From NCBI GenBank assembly GCA_951230915.1, contig OX579634.1, positions 44,219,570 through 44,283,569 on the forward strand: a stretch of 64,000 nucleotides of DNA. The letters are read 5' to 3'. A program made the translations under genes and the position numbers. This DNA is from Antitrichia curtipendula (taxonomy: Eukaryota > Streptophyta > Bryopsida > Hypnales > Leucodontaceae). Shown piece by piece: positions 1 to 13,639 of the stretch (position 1 is its first letter; each line of letters starts with the position of its first letter). The notes under the pieces are model-generated. The model worked only from the letters and a program-made list of their open reading frames with translations, was not told where the DNA came from and searched no databases.

Positions 1-1030
1 ATCTCAAACATCAAGACTAGGAAGAGATTTGAGGCCTTGTCAAAATGCTTACACATCACTAATATGAAAACTTACGAGAGTGATAAACATTTACCAGATT
101 ATGACAAAATGGGACAAGTTCAATAGTTGCTAAATGCCATTAGCCTAATGGCATTGAAACTCATGTAAAGGGCTTGGCATTTGGAAAAACATACAATGGT
201 AGATGAGATGATAATGAGGTATAAAGGCTCATATTATCTTTCATGGCAATATACGCCTAGGAAACTTCATAATGGGATATAAAGATTTGTATATTTAGCA
301 AATTCTATTTCTAAATTTGTTTTGAATTTTGAAAATTATCATAGAAAATCCATAGCAATAGAAGGAGTACTTGCAACCCAAAAATCAACATTTAGCACAC
401 AATGCGATGTTGAATTTATTAGCAAATCATGAAGAAAAGGGTCATGTCATAACAATGGATAACTATTTAACTTCTATTAGACTATTCAAGAATTTATTGG
501 AGAGAGGCATTTATGCCATAAGAACTTTAGGCACAAATTGGACGAGAATACCATTGTTATTGCTAAATCTAATACTAAATCTATTGCACAAAAAGCTCAA
601 AAGGACATTGGAATGGTGTATGCATGACTCAAGAACAATGAGTTGTATTGTTTGGAAAGACAAACTGTATTGTTTGTTTGTTCTAGTGCTTTTATTTCTA
701 ACTGTGCTCCTCCTATTCAATTTCTAGTGGAATTTTACGTAGTCACCATACCTCGAAGGAATGGTGAAATGAAGGAAAGGATCTGATTCAAACTTCTCCC
801 ATTGACTTGAAATATACAATTCATTTGCATGGTGTGGATGTTGCAAACCAATTCTGCACTTCATATCACTCTCGAAATTGGTTCCACAAATGGTGGAAAC
901 GTGGTTCTTTGTTTTTTCTGGACATGAAAATGGTGAATATATTTGTCATTTATGTTCATAGGTGCAAAAACAATGAAGATCAGAGGAGGCCAATGACACA
1001 TTTCCAATTTCATCATAGAATTATACCAAA
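1..1030 (+). pseudogene. Broken piggyBac transposase (left-truncated by window)
   Basis: Translated pieces in shifting frames match the DDE domain of piggyBac-derived transposases. The order is: a piece ending DYDKMGQVQ (about 1-123), a piece with VDEMIMRYKG and a degraded YTPRK segment (about 170-290), the long open piece 371-727 with HNAMLNLLANHEEKGHVITMDNY followed by a CMHDSR box, then 807-1043 with HGVDVANQF and FHKWWKRGSLFF. The three piggyBac catalytic aspartates (VDE, MDN, GVDV) are still recognisable. Internal stops, for example after position 120, and several frame changes show that it is dead. The start lies outside the window. It is probably an old relative of the source of the many TTAA-flanked short elements in this window; that link is inference. 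Confidence 0.8.
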
Positions 1031-1039
1031 TCTTTGTGT

Positions 1040-4000
1040 ATAATTAAAAATGACAAATTGTGAGAACTAAGAAGTCATAATGGATATTATTACCCCTCAA
1101 CCTCAAGTTTGAGAGGGAATCATATGGATTGTAGTGATAGTGTGACATGGTGTGAGCCCCTACGTTGTCATTTTGGTCTCCATCTTTTTACTTTTTGCAT
1201 TTAATTATTAAAATTTTTAGGTGAAAAATCCTAAAAAAAATGTTACTTTTGTTATTGGTAAAGCTTGAGTTCTACCAATCTAGAGATTTATTCTTAAAAG
1301 ATTGGAGTGCCTAAAACATTTCAATTTGTGCTTTTAGCCATAAGTTACATATTCCAAAGATGGCCTAGGTCTAATTTGCAAAATCAGTCATAAAATACTC
1401 TTTATAGATTAAAACCTGACCCAGATCTTTATATACAAGTGACAAAACCTAGCTAAATGGAAGTTAGTAATAATAAAAATATCTTTTAGGCTTACATATA
1501 CTTGAAGCCAACCAATAGTAGAGTTATCAATGGCATTCTGAGAGAAAAGTAGAAAGTTAAATGTTGGCCTTGCAAATGAAAACTCAAGTAATATGAAAAA
1601 TGGTGCATTGAAAGATTGAATTGAAGAAAGGTATTTTTGAGATAAAATAAGCCAAAAGCTTAATGGTGTAATTGATTTGTGAAGATTTTATTCATATAAG
1701 AAGATTTCTTATCCATCAAATCTAAAAAGAGGTAATAACAATCAAGCCTTTTTTTGAAAAGTGAAGGACATGCTTAGAACTTAGAAGTCACTGTAAAAGT
1801 TTTTTATTTTTCCAAAATGCAAAAGATGACTTTGTGGAAAGTCAACCACTTTAATGAATGTTGGAAAATTCTTAGGAATTGTTGATGTTGCATTAAAATT
1901 CTATTAAAAACTAGGATTGAATTTTTGTTCATAATAATGCGCAAGGACAAGTTTTAAGGCATTCCAACACCGACAAGTATCCAAACATTGAACCCCAATA
2001 ATTCCCGACGGAATTTAAATAAATTAAAGGAATTGATTGGAGCCATGGAAGAATATGACATTCAAATGAAGTAAAAGTGGAGTCTCCTCTATCTCCAATA
2101 ACCCTTTTGATACCCAAGCAAGTCAAAATTATTGAAAAATATAAATTTCTTCATTTGAGAATTTACGGTTCTTAATTTGGTGATTTGCCACTTTCATGGG
2201 TTTGAATGACTTGAAAAAGGGAGAGAGAATAAAATTATCTAGTTTGGGCCTTTTGGAGTCAATGATGCAATCTTTGTAGCATTTATAGATTTTCTCGAAA
2301 AGTTAGAAAATAATTCAATAGCAAATTTGACTTTGATTAGTAATTAGTGCTTAAACCTAGAAACTTCTAGAGGTTAAATTAAGGAGGGAAAAACCTTTGG
2401 AAAATGTGTAGGCCACTTTCTCTTCTGTCAAACCACCCCCATTTTCTATTGGCAAACCTTTGACATTTGGGTCACATATTGTTTGGGCCAATTTGACCTT
2501 TTGGTGTCCATGTTGTATTCTTAGAGCAATTTACTCATCTATATAAGTATTTTGGTGTGTTTTTGAAGGATGTAGGGTCCTTTTAAGTCTCGACACCCTG
2601 TTGTTTGTCTAGTACATGTTTTGTAGATGCTGGTTGCAAACCATTGTGGCTTTGTGGATTTCAATTGAATTTTTTTTTCCATTTGGTCATCTTGCACTAG
2701 CTCCTTTGCATGGGATTTTCAATTTGTAGAATTTCCCCTAGAGCCTTCACTTACAAGACATGTATTTTTATCAAAAAAATTTATGTTTGATCCCTACATA
2801 TGTATTGAATTCTAAGCAACAATAAAGCTTTGACTTTGTTACACTCATTATAGTACTTACATGTTCCTTTGTTCTATCCTAGTTGCTCTTTTCCCTTCTT
2901 TTTTGTTATAGTTTTCACTTTGTACAACAAATCTTTTTTTTTGGCATACATCCAGTTATCCATCAATAAATTTTCTTTTGTTTCCATTCTTCTCTTTAGT
3001 TCTATAGAATTCCATTGTTAAAGTGAAGCTTTGATCTTAGAGCTACCAACTCTCCAACTTTTGCTTATATTGTGATAGAAATTGTAGTGAGATTATTTCC
3101 AAGATCCTTGAATTAAACCCAAATTAGCCCTTAGCCTTAGTAATAGTATTGAAAGTAGAGTCAGAGTTATAGAACTCCGAATTGAATCTTAAACTAGAAG
3201 TCAAGGCCACTCCAGACTTGCAAACTTTGTCATGACACAAAACTAGTCTCTTGAATTGATTAATGTAATGTTTTCACTTCAATTTAGGTAAAAAAGAAAC
3301 ATATCGTTTGAATGAATGAAGCAACTAACTATACAGCTTTGGAACGGCAACGCTTGATGTGATCTAGCAACAAATTTATAAGCGGTAACAAAAGTAGTGG
3401 ATTGTGCAAAGAATAAAAGAGGAAGATTGGATTAAGAGGGCATTGTAATTCATGAACATAATTAAATTGGAGGTGGGTGTACGCTGCTGAATTGTAAATG
3501 TGAGCGTTGATAGAGAATGTGTTTATATGTTATTTGAATGAATTTTGATATTAATAATATATTGAGAAAGATGACATTACTTGATGTAGCTTCAAAGTGA
3601 CGCCTTCCTACCGTTATGATGGACAAACTATAAAGAGGAGGGAACCACCAAAGAACTTCATCAATTTGATGTAGTTTTTTTTGTATTATACTTCAGATTT
3701 TAGTATGTCAAATTGGAAGGGTTTTATAAGTGTCAAAATGAAGAGCCTCAATTGGAGCATGGATTCAAGTTTTATCTTGTCGCAATTGTTGGATCTTGCA
3801 TTGTTGCATGGGCATCCTCAAGAAGAAGTTGGGCCTTCTCAATTGTCAAAGCAACCTCGTGCGGAGCAGCAATAGCATAGGAACCTTCAACATGATGCTT
3901 GGACATTGATAATTTTATAACAACTTGGGTGTGTCAAATCCGACAACAAAAAAATAACGTTTGAAGGGTGTTTTGAGGGTTTGAATGACAATCAATATTA

Positions 4001-6713
4001 TTGTATAGTCAGGCCTATAAAAGAAAATCACTAACGATTGTTAGCGTCACCAATGATGGTTAGAAGGGACAATTAATTCTTTAACCAAGCTTGATCATAC
4101 ATACCACAGTGCAACCACTATCAAATGCATCCTCAAGTTCTTGCGAATGGAGTGAAATTCTTCTTAAAACTTTATTTTTTACCTTGAATAGGCAACTAAC
4201 AAGCCTTAGTTTCTTCATTTTTGTGTTGAGAAGTGTTTTCAAATCTTAATTTGAATATATAAAGTTGAAAGATAGAGGGTTGGAAATAATTTATCTTTTT
4301 GTTGATTTTAAAGAATTTGTGGCTAAGATAAAGGGGTAGATAGGGCTGTAGAAGGGTCACAAGGGGTAGCCAATGAGAAATTGAAGTCTATGTGGTTTAG
4401 GTATGGAATAGTGTGGCCTCTTGGTAGTAGGATAAGGAGTTGGGGTTTCTTCTTCTTCCTTCACAATTAGTTGGGAGTGTACCTTGTGTTTGAGGAGCCG
4501 TATCATGGTGTATATTACGAGTTTTTGAATGAAATTTTTTAGGAGTTTATTTTTCTTATTGTTGTGATTCCAAGTGCTATGACTCATATTATTTGGAGCT
4601 TGGGTGAAAAAGTTATGCTTGTTGAAATGAGAGAAGGTTAGCTACAAACTTGTTTTGAAGGCATAGCTTCGAGGGCTTGTAGAAATGTGTCTATCATGCT
4701 TTTGAATTAGAGATTTAGGTTAATTATGTATAAAAAGTTTATTTTTCTATGAAGACTTAGAACTCTTGATTTGAAATTAGGAAGAGAGAATTATGGGTTT
4801 AGAAGTAGAGTAGTGTTGAGATGTGTTTGATATGAGGAATGAGTCTTAGATGCGCTATAAAAGTTGGACAGAGAATGGATTTGATTTTATACTTAAAAGA
4901 ACTATAGCATTTTGCATTAGCTTTTTTAAAATCTATTACGATTGTGGTTTGAAGTTAGAATGTAAAAGTTATAGACTTGGAAGTGAAGGGGTACCTGAGC
5001 TGCCATTGAATTGAAGAGAGGAGATTTTGAGCGGCCATACAAATTGGACAATAGAAGATCTAAACTTGAAATTTTGAGGGCTTATAGACATATGTGTTAG
5101 CTTTCAAAAAAGCTATAAACTCTATCTTTGGAATTTTGAGTCAACTTTGGCACTCATTGAGTTTTGGGTCTACTTTTCGAGGGTTTCAAGCGGCTTGTAT
5201 TTTATACAACTTCCATACAAGCTTATAGTATTTCATTTGACCTTACACATTTTATAAATAAATATTTACATGACTTCAAATATTTTGCAAGGTATATACA
5301 CGTATGTATACAACTTGAATTATTGTACAGTCTTGTACAAGTATGAAAATGATTCTTATGTTTTATATTTTCATGAAGCTTCATGCGTTTTATATGATCA
5401 CTGACACATCTATCTCTACATGGAGTATCTTCACCATACAATGTTTTCCTTCACTTGACTATGTGATCTTTTATGCCTTCATCCAAATTTAATTGTAGAC
5501 CCAAATCCTGCGTTTTCCCAGAGCACACTTTCTCTATTCAATAACGCTTGCTAAGAAAATTGTTCAATAGGATGCAATTCATGTTGAAGTTCATACTAGA
5601 GTTTAGGTGTGGTGTAGTTCATGCTAGAATTCAGGTTGCCAAGGCTCATTGTGGTGTACCAATTGACGTGAAGATGCTAGAGGTGTAGACCATATGTGCG
5701 CTTTTTGATGCGATTAACTTCAAATTAACTTGTTTTAACTTTAAATTAACTTGCTTTTATTTTTAAATATATTTTTTATTAAATTTATTTAAGTTAGCTT
5801 GCTTTTATTATAAATTGATTTTTTTATAAAGTTCAAACTTGAGTTCTACTTTTAAGTTAACTTGCCTTTATATTTAGAAGAAAATGGATGATATTTAATA
5901 ATAAACCTAATCATGCATTGATATTTTATTTTCTTTATTATTCTTACCTCATTTTTTTATTAGGGTGTAGGATAAAGGGTTAGGAAAAGATGATAAAATA
6001 GATTTGATGTAAGCAAGGAGACTATACTTGGGAATTTTCTCAACTTTACAACTATTGAAATAATCATCTATCAGTTACATAGTTACATTTTGTATGTATT
6101 ATCCACTTTCAATTTTCTAATTTAGGCTTTAAGATTTTTATTTTTGGTTCTCTTCACCAATATATTGTTTCAACTTATTTTTTATTTTATCCAAAATTGA
6201 TACTCTATGATCAATATATACTATGAATTGAAGGCATATAATATCAGTGGTGCTATATTTAGTAGGACTTAGGATTTTCAAGATTTTTAGGTTTAGGGTT
6301 CAATTATTTTTTTGATTTCAAATTGTTCATTCTAACATTTTTTAGTTGTAGAAAGTAAAAGGAGGGAAAATGAAGATAGTTTACATTCTAGTTAAACTTC
6401 TATTTAAAATAGTGGCCAACATGTGTTAGAGTTATTTTTAATTTTACTTTGAGTTGAACTTTTACTTTGGGTTGAACTTTTACTTTTTGGAAGAGAAGGT
6501 GGAGTACAAAAAGGGGAGTCTTCTTCTTCCTTTAAGGGAGTTTGAAAATGAATTTTCAAATATAGTTTTGAGAGAGACTTTTTTGTTGTGTTTTTATCAT
6601 GTTTTTAGAGAGCTATAGCACTCCTTGTATTATGAATTTTGAAATGAAATTTCGAGAGAATGTTCTTCTTCTTCATGTCCTAGGTCAAATTTAGCAATAA
6701 TTAGAAACCCAAT
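1040..6713. other. AT-rich intergenic stretch, no gene recognised
   Basis: The short open frames here look random, have no recognisable domain, and the composition is strongly AT-rich. About 5705-5890 holds imperfect tandem copies of a TTAACTTGCTTTTATTTTTAA-like unit. I see no tRNA, LTR or coding exon. Most of it is probably decayed transposon sequence. Confidence 0.5.
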
Positions 6714-6894
6714 CACTACAAGAGAAAGGGGTGTTTTAAGTGTGTTTTTAAGTATAGTCTTAGAGATAAGATATTAAGTAATGACCTTTATAGAGAAATT
6801 TTTACTGAAAATCTCTATAAAGGTCATTACTTAATATCTTATCTCTAGGACTATACTTAAAAACACACTTAAAACACCCTTTTCTCTTATAGTG
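6714..6894. mobile_element. CACTA-type foldback MITE
   Basis: A 181-bp element is almost entirely one hairpin. The left arm starts CACTACAAGAGAAAGG and the right arm ends CTTTTCTCTTATAGTG, with arms of about 83 nt complementary apart from a few changes and a spacer of about 15 nt. AAT flanks both ends, a 3-bp target duplication. The CACTA start plus 3-bp duplication assigns it to the CACTA (En/Spm) superfamily as a non-autonomous element. The near identity of the arms suggests a fairly recent insertion. Confidence 0.85.
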
Positions 6895-9800
6895 AATTTT
6901 TTCTAAGGCAAATTATCTCTACTTGGATGGTGGTGGACATCTTTCGCTTTGGCACCTTGAAGTTTTACGTATCTCGTTACCAAGGGATAGAAAATATCAA
7001 GATCTATCAAGAAACAACCCATGAGTTCATTTTTGCAACACTAAAAAACAACTTGGACAATATGTTTAATACCATACAAACTTTACATACCCAATATAAT
7101 AGTTTATAAAATATTTAGAAGCTTTGAAACGGTATGAAGAAAATAAACTCAAAGAGCATCTATTACGCACACGGATTGAAATCGCAATAGTTGATGTGCA
7201 TATAGTTGCCAAGGCCCACAATATTGACCTTGCCTTCAATCTATTATATTTAATTGGATTTAGTGTTCTCACAATAGTTCTTATAACTAAACAAATGTGA
7301 GAATTAATGCTTGTATTTGGTGTGCTTTGGTTAGAGTGGTGTGCACCTTAGTGTTCGGCCTTCTATCATTTGCACAGTGCACCAACTTTTGCAATGCTTG
7401 GACCTTCAACCTGGTATTTGTTAGAACCTATTGGATAAGAATGCTTTGAATTTGAAAGGGCCCTCCAATATTTTTCAATACCATGTAAATATAATAGATC
7501 AAGGGCAAGGCTAGTGTTGTAGGTCTTGGTGATTGTATGCACACCAACAATTGCAATTGCAATCCGAATGCCTAGCAAGTGCTTTTTGAGTTCATTTTTT
7601 TCATACCAAAGCCTCTAATGGTTTTGTGAACTATTCCACTAGGTGCACAAAGTTTGTATGATATTAGGCATACCATCCGAACTGTTTTTGGATATTGCAA
7701 AGATGACCTCATGGGTTAGTTCTTGATAAATCTTGATATTTTCTATCCTTTGATAACTAGGTACATGAAAATTCAAGGTACCAAAGCCTATGATGTTGAA
7801 CATTTCGTGCACCCTTCCCTTTCTAAATATTTGATGGGAGAAGAGTTGACTCTCACCAAAGTGGAAGATCTAAACCACCCTTGTTGGCAATTAGTTCTTG
7901 ATGTCAAATTGGATTTTTTTAACCACTGTTGTTGTACCGTGAAGAACCATAGGACCACAAATTGAGTTATAAACTAGAAGTTAGGATCCAACCAAACTTA
8001 CAAACAAAGTGTAATTGATTAAGAGTTTTGTTCAAGTTGCTAGTTGATTGAAGAAGTTCAAGTTGTAATTTAAACTTAGTGGTGAGGTTAGGAGACTAAT
8101 TTGACCCCCTAAATAGAGGCTTTGACTACACACTAAACAAAGTTTATTAATTCTAATGTAATATGTAGTTGACTAAACTAGATACTAGAGTCTTATATAG
8201 ATTTGAACTATAACTTATGAGGCTTATGTTCCTTTTTTGTTTGATTCCCTAGTCCATTAGAAATCAATTAGTATTATTAGAAGTCAGCAATGATAATTTA
8301 AAATATTTCCTAAAATTAGAAGAAAATAAATTGGAGAAGATAGGATTGGAAAAAATAAAAAAGATAGGTTGAAAACACCATTAGATCAGTAGTTGCAACT
8401 CATACAATCATTATAAACTTAAAAAGGTATGCAAAATAAATAAATAAATAAAACAAGATGGAGCAAGATAGATACTATGATGCAATCACAATAATTGTAG
8501 AGGGGGAAATCATTGTATCAATGGAGTTAGAGGTATGAGTTTAGATTTATCCTACATTCTTTGCTATTCTCTAGAAAATGTAGTTACAATTAGAAGCTAA
8601 AAGGTTAAGTCAGACCTTTAGGAGTCTACCAAAATTCCACTTTGAATTTGGAATGACTTAGTTAATTTCAAGAGGTTCCCCTAAAGAGTATTAAACTTTA
8701 AAATAGATAAAAAGTTTAAGAAGATATTTCTTGAAGAAATTTAGTGGTAAAAGAAGCTAGTTCTGGAGGAAAAGTAGAAAACATCATCCAAATCAGGTCA
8801 AAATGGAATCTCAAAATCTAATTTAAATCAAAAGTCAAATCCCACAAAAAAATCAATTTAGAGTTGTATGTTAGTAGAAAACATTTTAGAGTGTCAATTA
8901 GAAGGCAAACTGCACATGTCTATAACTTTTGATAGGAAAGTCTAAACTTAAAGTGTCTTAACGTTTTAGAAATGTAATTTTATGATCTACAGATCAAAAT
9001 TATCACACATCCAAAAATAGTTAAAGTTGAAAGTTCATAGTAGTGGTCATTTAGTAAAAACCCCGATCTTTATGAGCAAATCAAGAATAAAGTTGAATCC
9101 AAAACATTTAGGAAATCCTTAAAAAAAACCATAACTAGTTGACACTTTGAAAATAGAGCAAAATCAAAGGAGTTAGAGTAGGATGAAGCTGGGTCATAAA
9201 TAAATCTAGGTTTGGATGTAACTTGTATTCCTCTGTCAAATATATTTATTTATTTATTTGTTTTATTTTTGTTTGTTACGGTGAGATCTCCAAAACCATA
9301 CATTTCCTGATCTCATTTTTGGTAACATCAAAAAGCTCTCTGCAAGGAAGGATGCAAAAGTTTTGTTTTGTGGCATTCCAACGTACAACAAAAAAGACAT
9401 TGAATTTTGAAGTTTTTATAACTTAAAATTTAATTTTAATTTTAATTTTATTATTTTACATATATTGTGACAAACTGGCAACAACGTATGGTATACTAGT
9501 TCAAGTGAAATCAAAACTTCAGAAACAAGGTTCAACCTTAATTTAAATTTTGAAAGTATAAGTGAATTTGGACTAATAGGTCAACATGAAATGATGGATG
9601 AAGTTTGTTTAAACAATTTAAAAATAGAACTTTATAAATCCGCTTGTAACTTTTGGTAGGATTGTAGGAAAATCCAATCAAAGAAATCTTTATCATTTTT
9701 GAAAGGGCACACAATGCTCTACAATTGAGGCTATAGATAAGTCAAGTTTTACTAGTTTTTTGGGGAGGTCTAGAGTTTTGGTCCACATTGACCATAACTG

Positions 9801-9925
9801 ACCAAAATTTTCAACATTCATTGTTTGCATCATTTTCATTTGACACTTGAACCATTTAAAATTCATTACTAGAAAATACTTGTCCATTACTTGGAAGGCC
9901 AATTGGAAGACATTTAGACATTTGC
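6895..9925. other. AT-rich stretch, no gene recognised
   Basis: There are no conserved open frames. Simple (AAAT)n-type runs occur near 8432-8453 and 9240-9265. The frame at 7723-7965 is open for 80 codons, but its product resembles no family I know and it is not supported by splice context. Confidence 0.4.
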
Positions 9926-10152
9926 TTAATCCTAAAGGCCTATTGTCCCCTCAAAGGACAAAGTGGATTTTGGATAGGTTTCTAAGACCTCAATTTTTAG
10001 AGAAACTATTTTTTAAGATAGAAGAATGTTTTAGCTTAGTGGGAGTATAATTTTTATTTCAATTGTTGCTTGGGAGCAAAAGTTATACCACAAAAATCCC
10101 AAATTCTTAGTTAGCTAGCAGAAAAAGAAATCCATAAAAATTTAGAATTAGA

Positions 10153-11187
10153 CACTAGAAGAAAAACATGTCCGACACAACCGACTACTATGCAACTAGT
10201 GTCCTATACAAGTATCTTGAAACTATAATCCATTCTATTAGCACCATATCTAATGTAATTGTTTTATGTTGTTGTTTTATAACATTCATACATTGATTTA
10301 GTCAATCTATAGTTGCAAAAACCGACTAGGAAACAACTAGAAAAAGATTGCAACTGTAAAATGACCATAGTTGTTTCCTAGTTGCTTTCTAGTCGTACCC
10401 TAGTTGTTTCTTAATCATTTCCTATAGTACTAGAAAATTCAGCTTCACTGTTGATTTGGTTGCATAGATTTGATTCACTTTTCTATTGATTTGGATAGAA
10501 TTCAATAAAAAAGTGAATCAAATGAATGCAATCAAATCAACAAAAAAATTGAATTTTCTTGTAGTGAAGCTAGTTGTTTCCTAGTTGCTTCCAAAGTTCA
10601 TTTTCTTTTGTCTTATATCAATTGTCCCATATCAATTGTAAAAAGTACCATTAGGTTGGACATATAAGACTTGTAAGTTATTGTACTCTTACGCAGTGAA
10701 TTTTGTTGATAAAATTCTAAGACTTCTACAATTTATAAATTTCTATATAGTATAGATTTCTACAATCTATAGAAATCAATTTTTTTTTAAATCTACAAAA
10801 ACTTTAAGATATCCTAAACTAATAAAATCTATTAAATACCAGTATTTGAATTTTTGAAATCTAGGAGGAAAATAGATTTGAAATTCAAAAATCTAGAAAA
10901 AAAGTAGTACTGAAATTCAAAAATTAAGACAAAGGTAGATATGAAATTTTGAAATCTGCAAATCATTGAGATTAATGTTTTAAAATCTACAAATCTACAA
11001 GTCGCAAACAAGTCGCGAATGAGTCACACACGAGGCGTGACTCTTGCAATTGCTACATTTTTTTCCTAGATTTTAGGATGTCCACTGCAGCTACAAGTCT
11101 CCAAAATATGACCAGTTGCAAGTGTCCTATGCAACTTAAAAACTAGTTGCATAGTGTAGTTGCAAAACCCCTCATTTTCTTCTAGTG
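10153..11187. mobile_element. CACTA-like non-autonomous element, inserted in the previous copy
   Basis: The left end is CACTAGAAGAAAAACATG and the right end is CATTTTCTTCTAGTG, inverted relative to each other. The interior holds repeated TAGTTGTTTCCTAGTTGC-type motifs on both strands near both ends, the usual layout of CACTA subterminal transposase-binding sites. Flanking trinucleotides are AGA and GGA, so the target duplication is imperfect. No open frame of note. The element splits the alignment between 9930-11872 and its relatives, which supports these boundaries. Confidence 0.65.
10427..10566. mobile_element. Foldback MITE nested inside the CACTA-like element
   Basis: The left arm (about 10427-10490) and the right arm ending in TTTTCTTGTAGTG at 10566 are inverted copies containing GATTTGATTCACTTTT and GAAAATTCA. 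The CACTACAAGAAAA right terminus matches the other CACTA-type ends here. The flanking TAGTTGTTTC repeats belong to the surrounding element. Confidence 0.6.
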
Positions 11188-12183
11188 GGATTTTTAAATT
11201 TTTATTTCTTGTAGATAATATTTTTGTCTACATTTGAAGCTTTCATTCATTTCATTTCAATTAGTAATGTGAAAGTTGTGAACAATCTTGTTTTTTGGTC
11301 AATCTAAGCATCTTCTTGAAAAAATAATTTATATGACTCATTTTTTAATGCAATTTTCACAATTTTTCAAAAAACACTGTTTGAAGAGGCTAAGTTTTTT
11401 TCTTAGAACAATCTCATCGTTGAGATTATTGTGTTTCAATCTCATCATAGAGCTATTAATGATTTAGTTTTTCTTTCAATCTTGGATAGTTGGACCCACT
11501 TCTACCAACAATTTCTTAAAGAATGAAAATTTAGTGGGATTTTTTTGAAAAGAATTCCTAGACTTTCAACTCAATTATTCAACAAAATTTTTTTAATTCA
11601 AAATTCATAGTACACTTTTTTTTTCCACAAATGGCAGTCAAAGTCATCTAAAATTGTAGGCAAGTGCTCAGTTGTTTTTTTCAAATTTGAATGCTAATAT
11701 CTCTCAATTTGTACAATCAAACTTCATGAAATTAATACCACATGATTTCAAACAAGTAAATTATAAGATCCTACAGTTAGATTTTAAATTTATTTTTATT
11801 TTTAGGTGAACACAATAGAAATGACAATTTTGAATGTTTTTTGACAAAATAATGGCCTTGGGCCTTATAGGGTTAAGACTTAAAGATTGAAACATGAAAA
11901 ACCAGCTAGTGCTTGCTTTGTTTCAAATGTAGAGATAAAAACGCTCAAATACAACCTCATACATTCTGTTGAATTTGCAATGACAAATATATGTGTGGTC
12001 ATAGAAGATGCTTTGAAAGATATCATGACAATCTTCATTGACAAATGATGAAAATATAAGTGATTTCTTAATTTTGTATTTATGTTTTCAACACTTTTAG
12101 GAAGGCGGTATTAACAATTTGTAGTGTTTTTTCAGCAATTAGCAATTTGTTTAGATCTCTAAAACATACAAGTACTATAAACG

Positions 12184-12720
12184 CACTATAAAAAAAAACT
12201 TGTTTTTTGTGATAGGCCCCTAATGTGCTAGATACGGTTTTTTGAACATCAACCATGTCAATGTGGATGTCCCAAAAAATGTGTTATAATGGACAAGCCC
12301 CAAAACATAGGAAATCACAAAAATATGATCTAGTTTCAAGGAGATTTAAGACGACATCACAAAAAACATGGTCGAACAAGGTCATGAAGTGTTGCCATGT
12401 GATTGCCACCTTGATGCCACATTAGCGCCAATGAGGCGGGCATTGGTATGTCAACAACTTTTTCATCCATTTCTTTGCGCTACCATAGGTCCTATCAATG
12501 TGGACATCTTAAAAATGTGAGGATGTTTTTATTAGTCATTGCAGAGAACATTCTTGCTTTATCTAACATCACGTCATTTTTCCATTGACATCTACATGTA
12601 CTCTGTGATGTCCACCATAATTCTGCCATCCATTGCTTCAAAATCTCTAATGTCCTTATGTCCAAAAAAACATACTGTATTTTTTGTCTGTTGTTACAAA
12701 AATGTAGGTTTCTTATAGTG
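12184..12720. mobile_element. CACTA-like non-autonomous element, 537 bp
   Basis: The left end reads CACTATAAAAAAAAACTTG and the right end, reverse-complemented, reads CACTATAAGAAACCTACAT. Flanking triplets ACG and ATG differ by one base, consistent with a decayed 3-bp target duplication. Interior motifs such as CAATGTGGATGTCC and CAATGTGGACATC recur in direct copies. There is no coding frame. Confidence 0.6.
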
Positions 12721-13346
12721 ATGGTAATTTATCATTGAAGCATGAGATTTATACATGTTTTTTTTTCTTGATGGAACAAGATGGCATTTAGGAACCAGTA
12801 GGAAGTCACAATCTTCCTTTCTACCTTACTTTATTTATAGAAGAGACTTCAAGACAATGGATATTGGCAAAGATGGAAGTAGCATAAATTTGCACTTTGC
12901 AAGTTTTAGGTTGTTTTTTTCTCAAAAATCCTATTTACAGAAGGCAAAGAGTTATATCATTTTATTGTTTGGACTTGAAAAAATTAATTTATTACTATGC
13001 AAAAAAAATTTAAAAATTGACTAATGTGTAGTTTTTTTTTTTGACCACCTTGTATTGCATGTTGATTTAGAGTAAGTTAGACATTGCAGTTGCATCTAAA
13101 ATTTTGCATGAGTGAACCTAACATCATACACATATGAATGACTCAAATTCATAATTTTATATAGTAAGTGCAAACATATTCAGCTCAAGGGGCTCAAAGT
13201 CTAGTACTCTAGTGTCCCTATTGGGCAAAGTCAAATTTTTTTTCCTCACTTCAAACATTATAATCTTTCAATCCACCTAGTCAAATGGACTAAAATTATT
13301 CCACACATTGCTTTACTTGTTTAATACACTTTTGTACAATTGGAAT

Positions 13347-13371
13347 TATATATATGTATATATATATATAT
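13347..13371. repeat. AT dinucleotide microsatellite
   Basis: An interrupted (TA)n run with a single G. It lies in transposon-derived sequence between the CACTA-like element at 12184 and the repeat at 13640. Confidence 0.85.
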
Positions 13372-13639
13372 TTCGGACAATACATCAAAACTTGGAAATT
13401 TTGGACTTTTCCTCTTCCAACTAAAATGATAATATTAAATGATATAGTGGTACTCCAAGTTTCAACATTCATCCATATATTGAATAGAAACTATCACTTT
13501 AGCACATACCACATATCCATAATTTAGTTTTCATCCACAATCTGCCGATTTCATCCAATTTTATTTTTTTTTAATTTGAATTTTTTGGAAGATTTCTACC
13601 CTAACCCTTGCAATGCAATTTGTGTTCCAAAGACCAGGG

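Larger units (their letters stand above)
9930..11872. mobile_element. piggyBac-type non-autonomous element, long family, with nested insertion
   Basis: TTAA (9926-9929) precedes TCCTAAAGGCC, and the other end reads GGCCTTATAGGG followed by TTAA (11873-11876). Removing the CACTA-like insertion at 10153-11187 leaves about 0.9 kb that aligns, in reverse orientation, with the copies at 14177 and 17560. Shared landmarks are the terminal AAAGGCC box, the TTGTCCCCTCAAAGGACAA palindrome and an internal CAATCTTGTTTTTTGG segment. No coding capacity remains. Confidence 0.75.
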
